A program made the translations under genes and the position numbers. The notes below the pieces were generated by a model, which worked only from the letters and a program-made list of their open reading frames with translations, ran no database searches and was not told where the DNA came from. Shown piece after piece: positions 5,222 through 5,934 of a DNA stretch of 5,934 bases; position 1 is the stretch's first letter, and the number at the start of each line of letters is the position of its first letter. The stretch is from assembly GCA_017537495.1 (NCBI GenBank), contig JAFYKS010000436.1:1-5934 (forward strand), given 5' to 3'. Source of the stretch: Bacillota bacterium (lineage in GTDB: Bacteria > Bacillota > Clostridia > Peptostreptococcales > Anaerovoracaceae).

Positions 5222-5934
5222 CTTTTTTTGAAAAAATCATAAACATCCTGCATGAAAACCTCATCCAGCTGGGATGCCAGCTCACGGTCAGCGATGCCGT
5301 ACCATCCCTTCAGCACATCTTCCGGGATATCTCGTTCGTTTTCGTACTCATCCACCAGCTCATCAAAATCCGCCTCCAGCATTTCGATGTAGGAGTTGGC
5401 AGATTTTGAGCGGAAAAGATTCACATGGCCATTCTGTCCCGGTGTATCGCATGTCAGGAATACTGCATTCGGATTGGTGATTTCATCCCTGTGTGCCATG
5501 ATCGACGCACCGTCGTAAGCAATGGTTTCATCTTCTGTACCGTGGATTACCAGAACCGGAGTTTCCACACTGTTGATGCCTTCCGCCGCAGACAGGTTTG
5601 ACGCACCTCCAAAGAGCAGTTTCTGATAGATCCACACGTACGGGTATTCCGGATAACGGAGCACACCCAGATTCGGTTTGGCCCACTCCATAATCATTTC
5701 CATAGGAGTATTATATCCCGCCACACTGGCCACCGCCGCGATTTCGTGGTCATAATTCAGTATAGCCGTTACTGCATATCCGCCCCAGCTGTGTCCGTAC
5801 AGGAATACCGGCAGCTTGGCCAGGTCTTCCTGCGTTTCCACATAGTCCAGCGCGGCATCCAGGTCGATAACAGACTGAGAGAGACCCATGGTCCCCTTTC
5901 CTTCACTTTCGTGGCTGCCTGTGTTGCTGAAGGA
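5212..5934 (-). CDS. Alpha/beta hydrolase, S33/Hydrolase_4-like, N-terminus outside the window
   Basis: The C-terminal 240 residues of an alpha/beta-hydrolase fold enzyme. An ATG occurs at 5889, but the frame is open upstream to the edge, and the 15 codons before it (SFSNTGSHESEGKGT) match the N-x-G-S-x-x-S-x-G loop that precedes the nucleophile helix in this family, so the true start lies beyond the window. Numbering from the edge, the nucleophile elbow GHSWGG gives Ser49, HGTEDE gives the probable acid Asp135, and NGHVNLF gives the catalytic His170; the triad is complete. No membrane segment is visible in this part, so it may be cytoplasmic, but a signal peptide could lie upstream. Substrate unknown: esterase, acyl-peptidase or acetyl-ester hydrolase are all possible. 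It is separated from the sigma factor by 58 bases with a candidate promoter and no strong terminator, so membership of the same functional unit is uncertain. Confidence 0.85.
   Translation of the reverse strand, partial: SFSNTGSHESEGKGTMGLSQSVIDLDAALDYVETQEDLAKLPVFLYGHSWGGYAVTAILNYDHEIAAVASVAGYNTPMEMIMEWAKPNLGVLRYPEYPYVWIYQKLLFGGASNLSAAEGINSVETPVLVIHGTEDETIAYDGASIMAHRDEITNPNAVFLTCDTPGQNGHVNLFRSKSANSYIEMLEADFDELVDEYENERDIPEDVLKGWYGIADRELASQLDEVFMQDVYDFFKKSLK

Noticed and set aside
5887..5889. ATG as the start of the alpha/beta hydrolase
   Set aside because: The frame continues upstream to the edge with residues that match the conserved loop before the nucleophile helix, so this Met is internal.

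Overview
The window is a compact stretch of a bacterial chromosome, about half G+C, in which every gene I can support lies on the minus strand and reads from high to low coordinates. Strong AGGAGG-type ribosome binding sites, lipoproteins with short Lys-rich signal peptides and two DUF4358-type proteins point to an anaerobic Gram-positive of the Bacillota, class Clostridia. I cannot name the genus.

Layout in transcription order: (1) a truncated alpha/beta hydrolase (5934-5212, N-terminus outside the window); (2) a 58-nt gap with a probable promoter, an 11-bp tandem AT repeat and a small dyad; (3) an ECF RNA polymerase sigma factor (5153-4644); (4) one base later, a single-pass membrane protein that is probably its anti-sigma factor (4642-4103); (5) two tandem, paralogous DUF4358-like lipoproteins (4084-3542 and 3495-2719), the second with a long Glu/Ala- then Lys/Glu-rich spacer after the lipid anchor; (6) an 81-nt gap with a GC-rich hairpin; (7) an MBOAT-family membrane O-acyltransferase of the AlgI/DltB type (2637-1204); (8) an SGNH-type, AlgX/AlgJ/DHHW-like extracytoplasmic protein (1190-72); (9) the first 16 codons of a probable GNAT acetyltransferase (48-1, continuing off the edge).

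Working model (inference): the sigma/anti-sigma pair senses an envelope condition and drives its own operon, including the two surface lipoproteins and perhaps the MBOAT/SGNH pair. In known MBOAT/SGNH systems (AlgI with AlgJ/AlgX, PatA/PatB), the MBOAT protein passes an acyl group, usually acetyl, across the membrane and the SGNH partner places it on a cell-surface glycan. A regulatory parallel is Bacillus subtilis SigV, an ECF factor that controls the peptidoglycan O-acetyltransferase OatA. The DUF4358 lipoproteins have no known biochemical role; their place between the regulator and the acyltransferase makes them candidates for accessory or sensory parts of this machine.

No tRNA, rRNA, CRISPR array, insertion sequence or phage gene was seen. 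There is no gene-free stretch longer than 81 bases between the genes.
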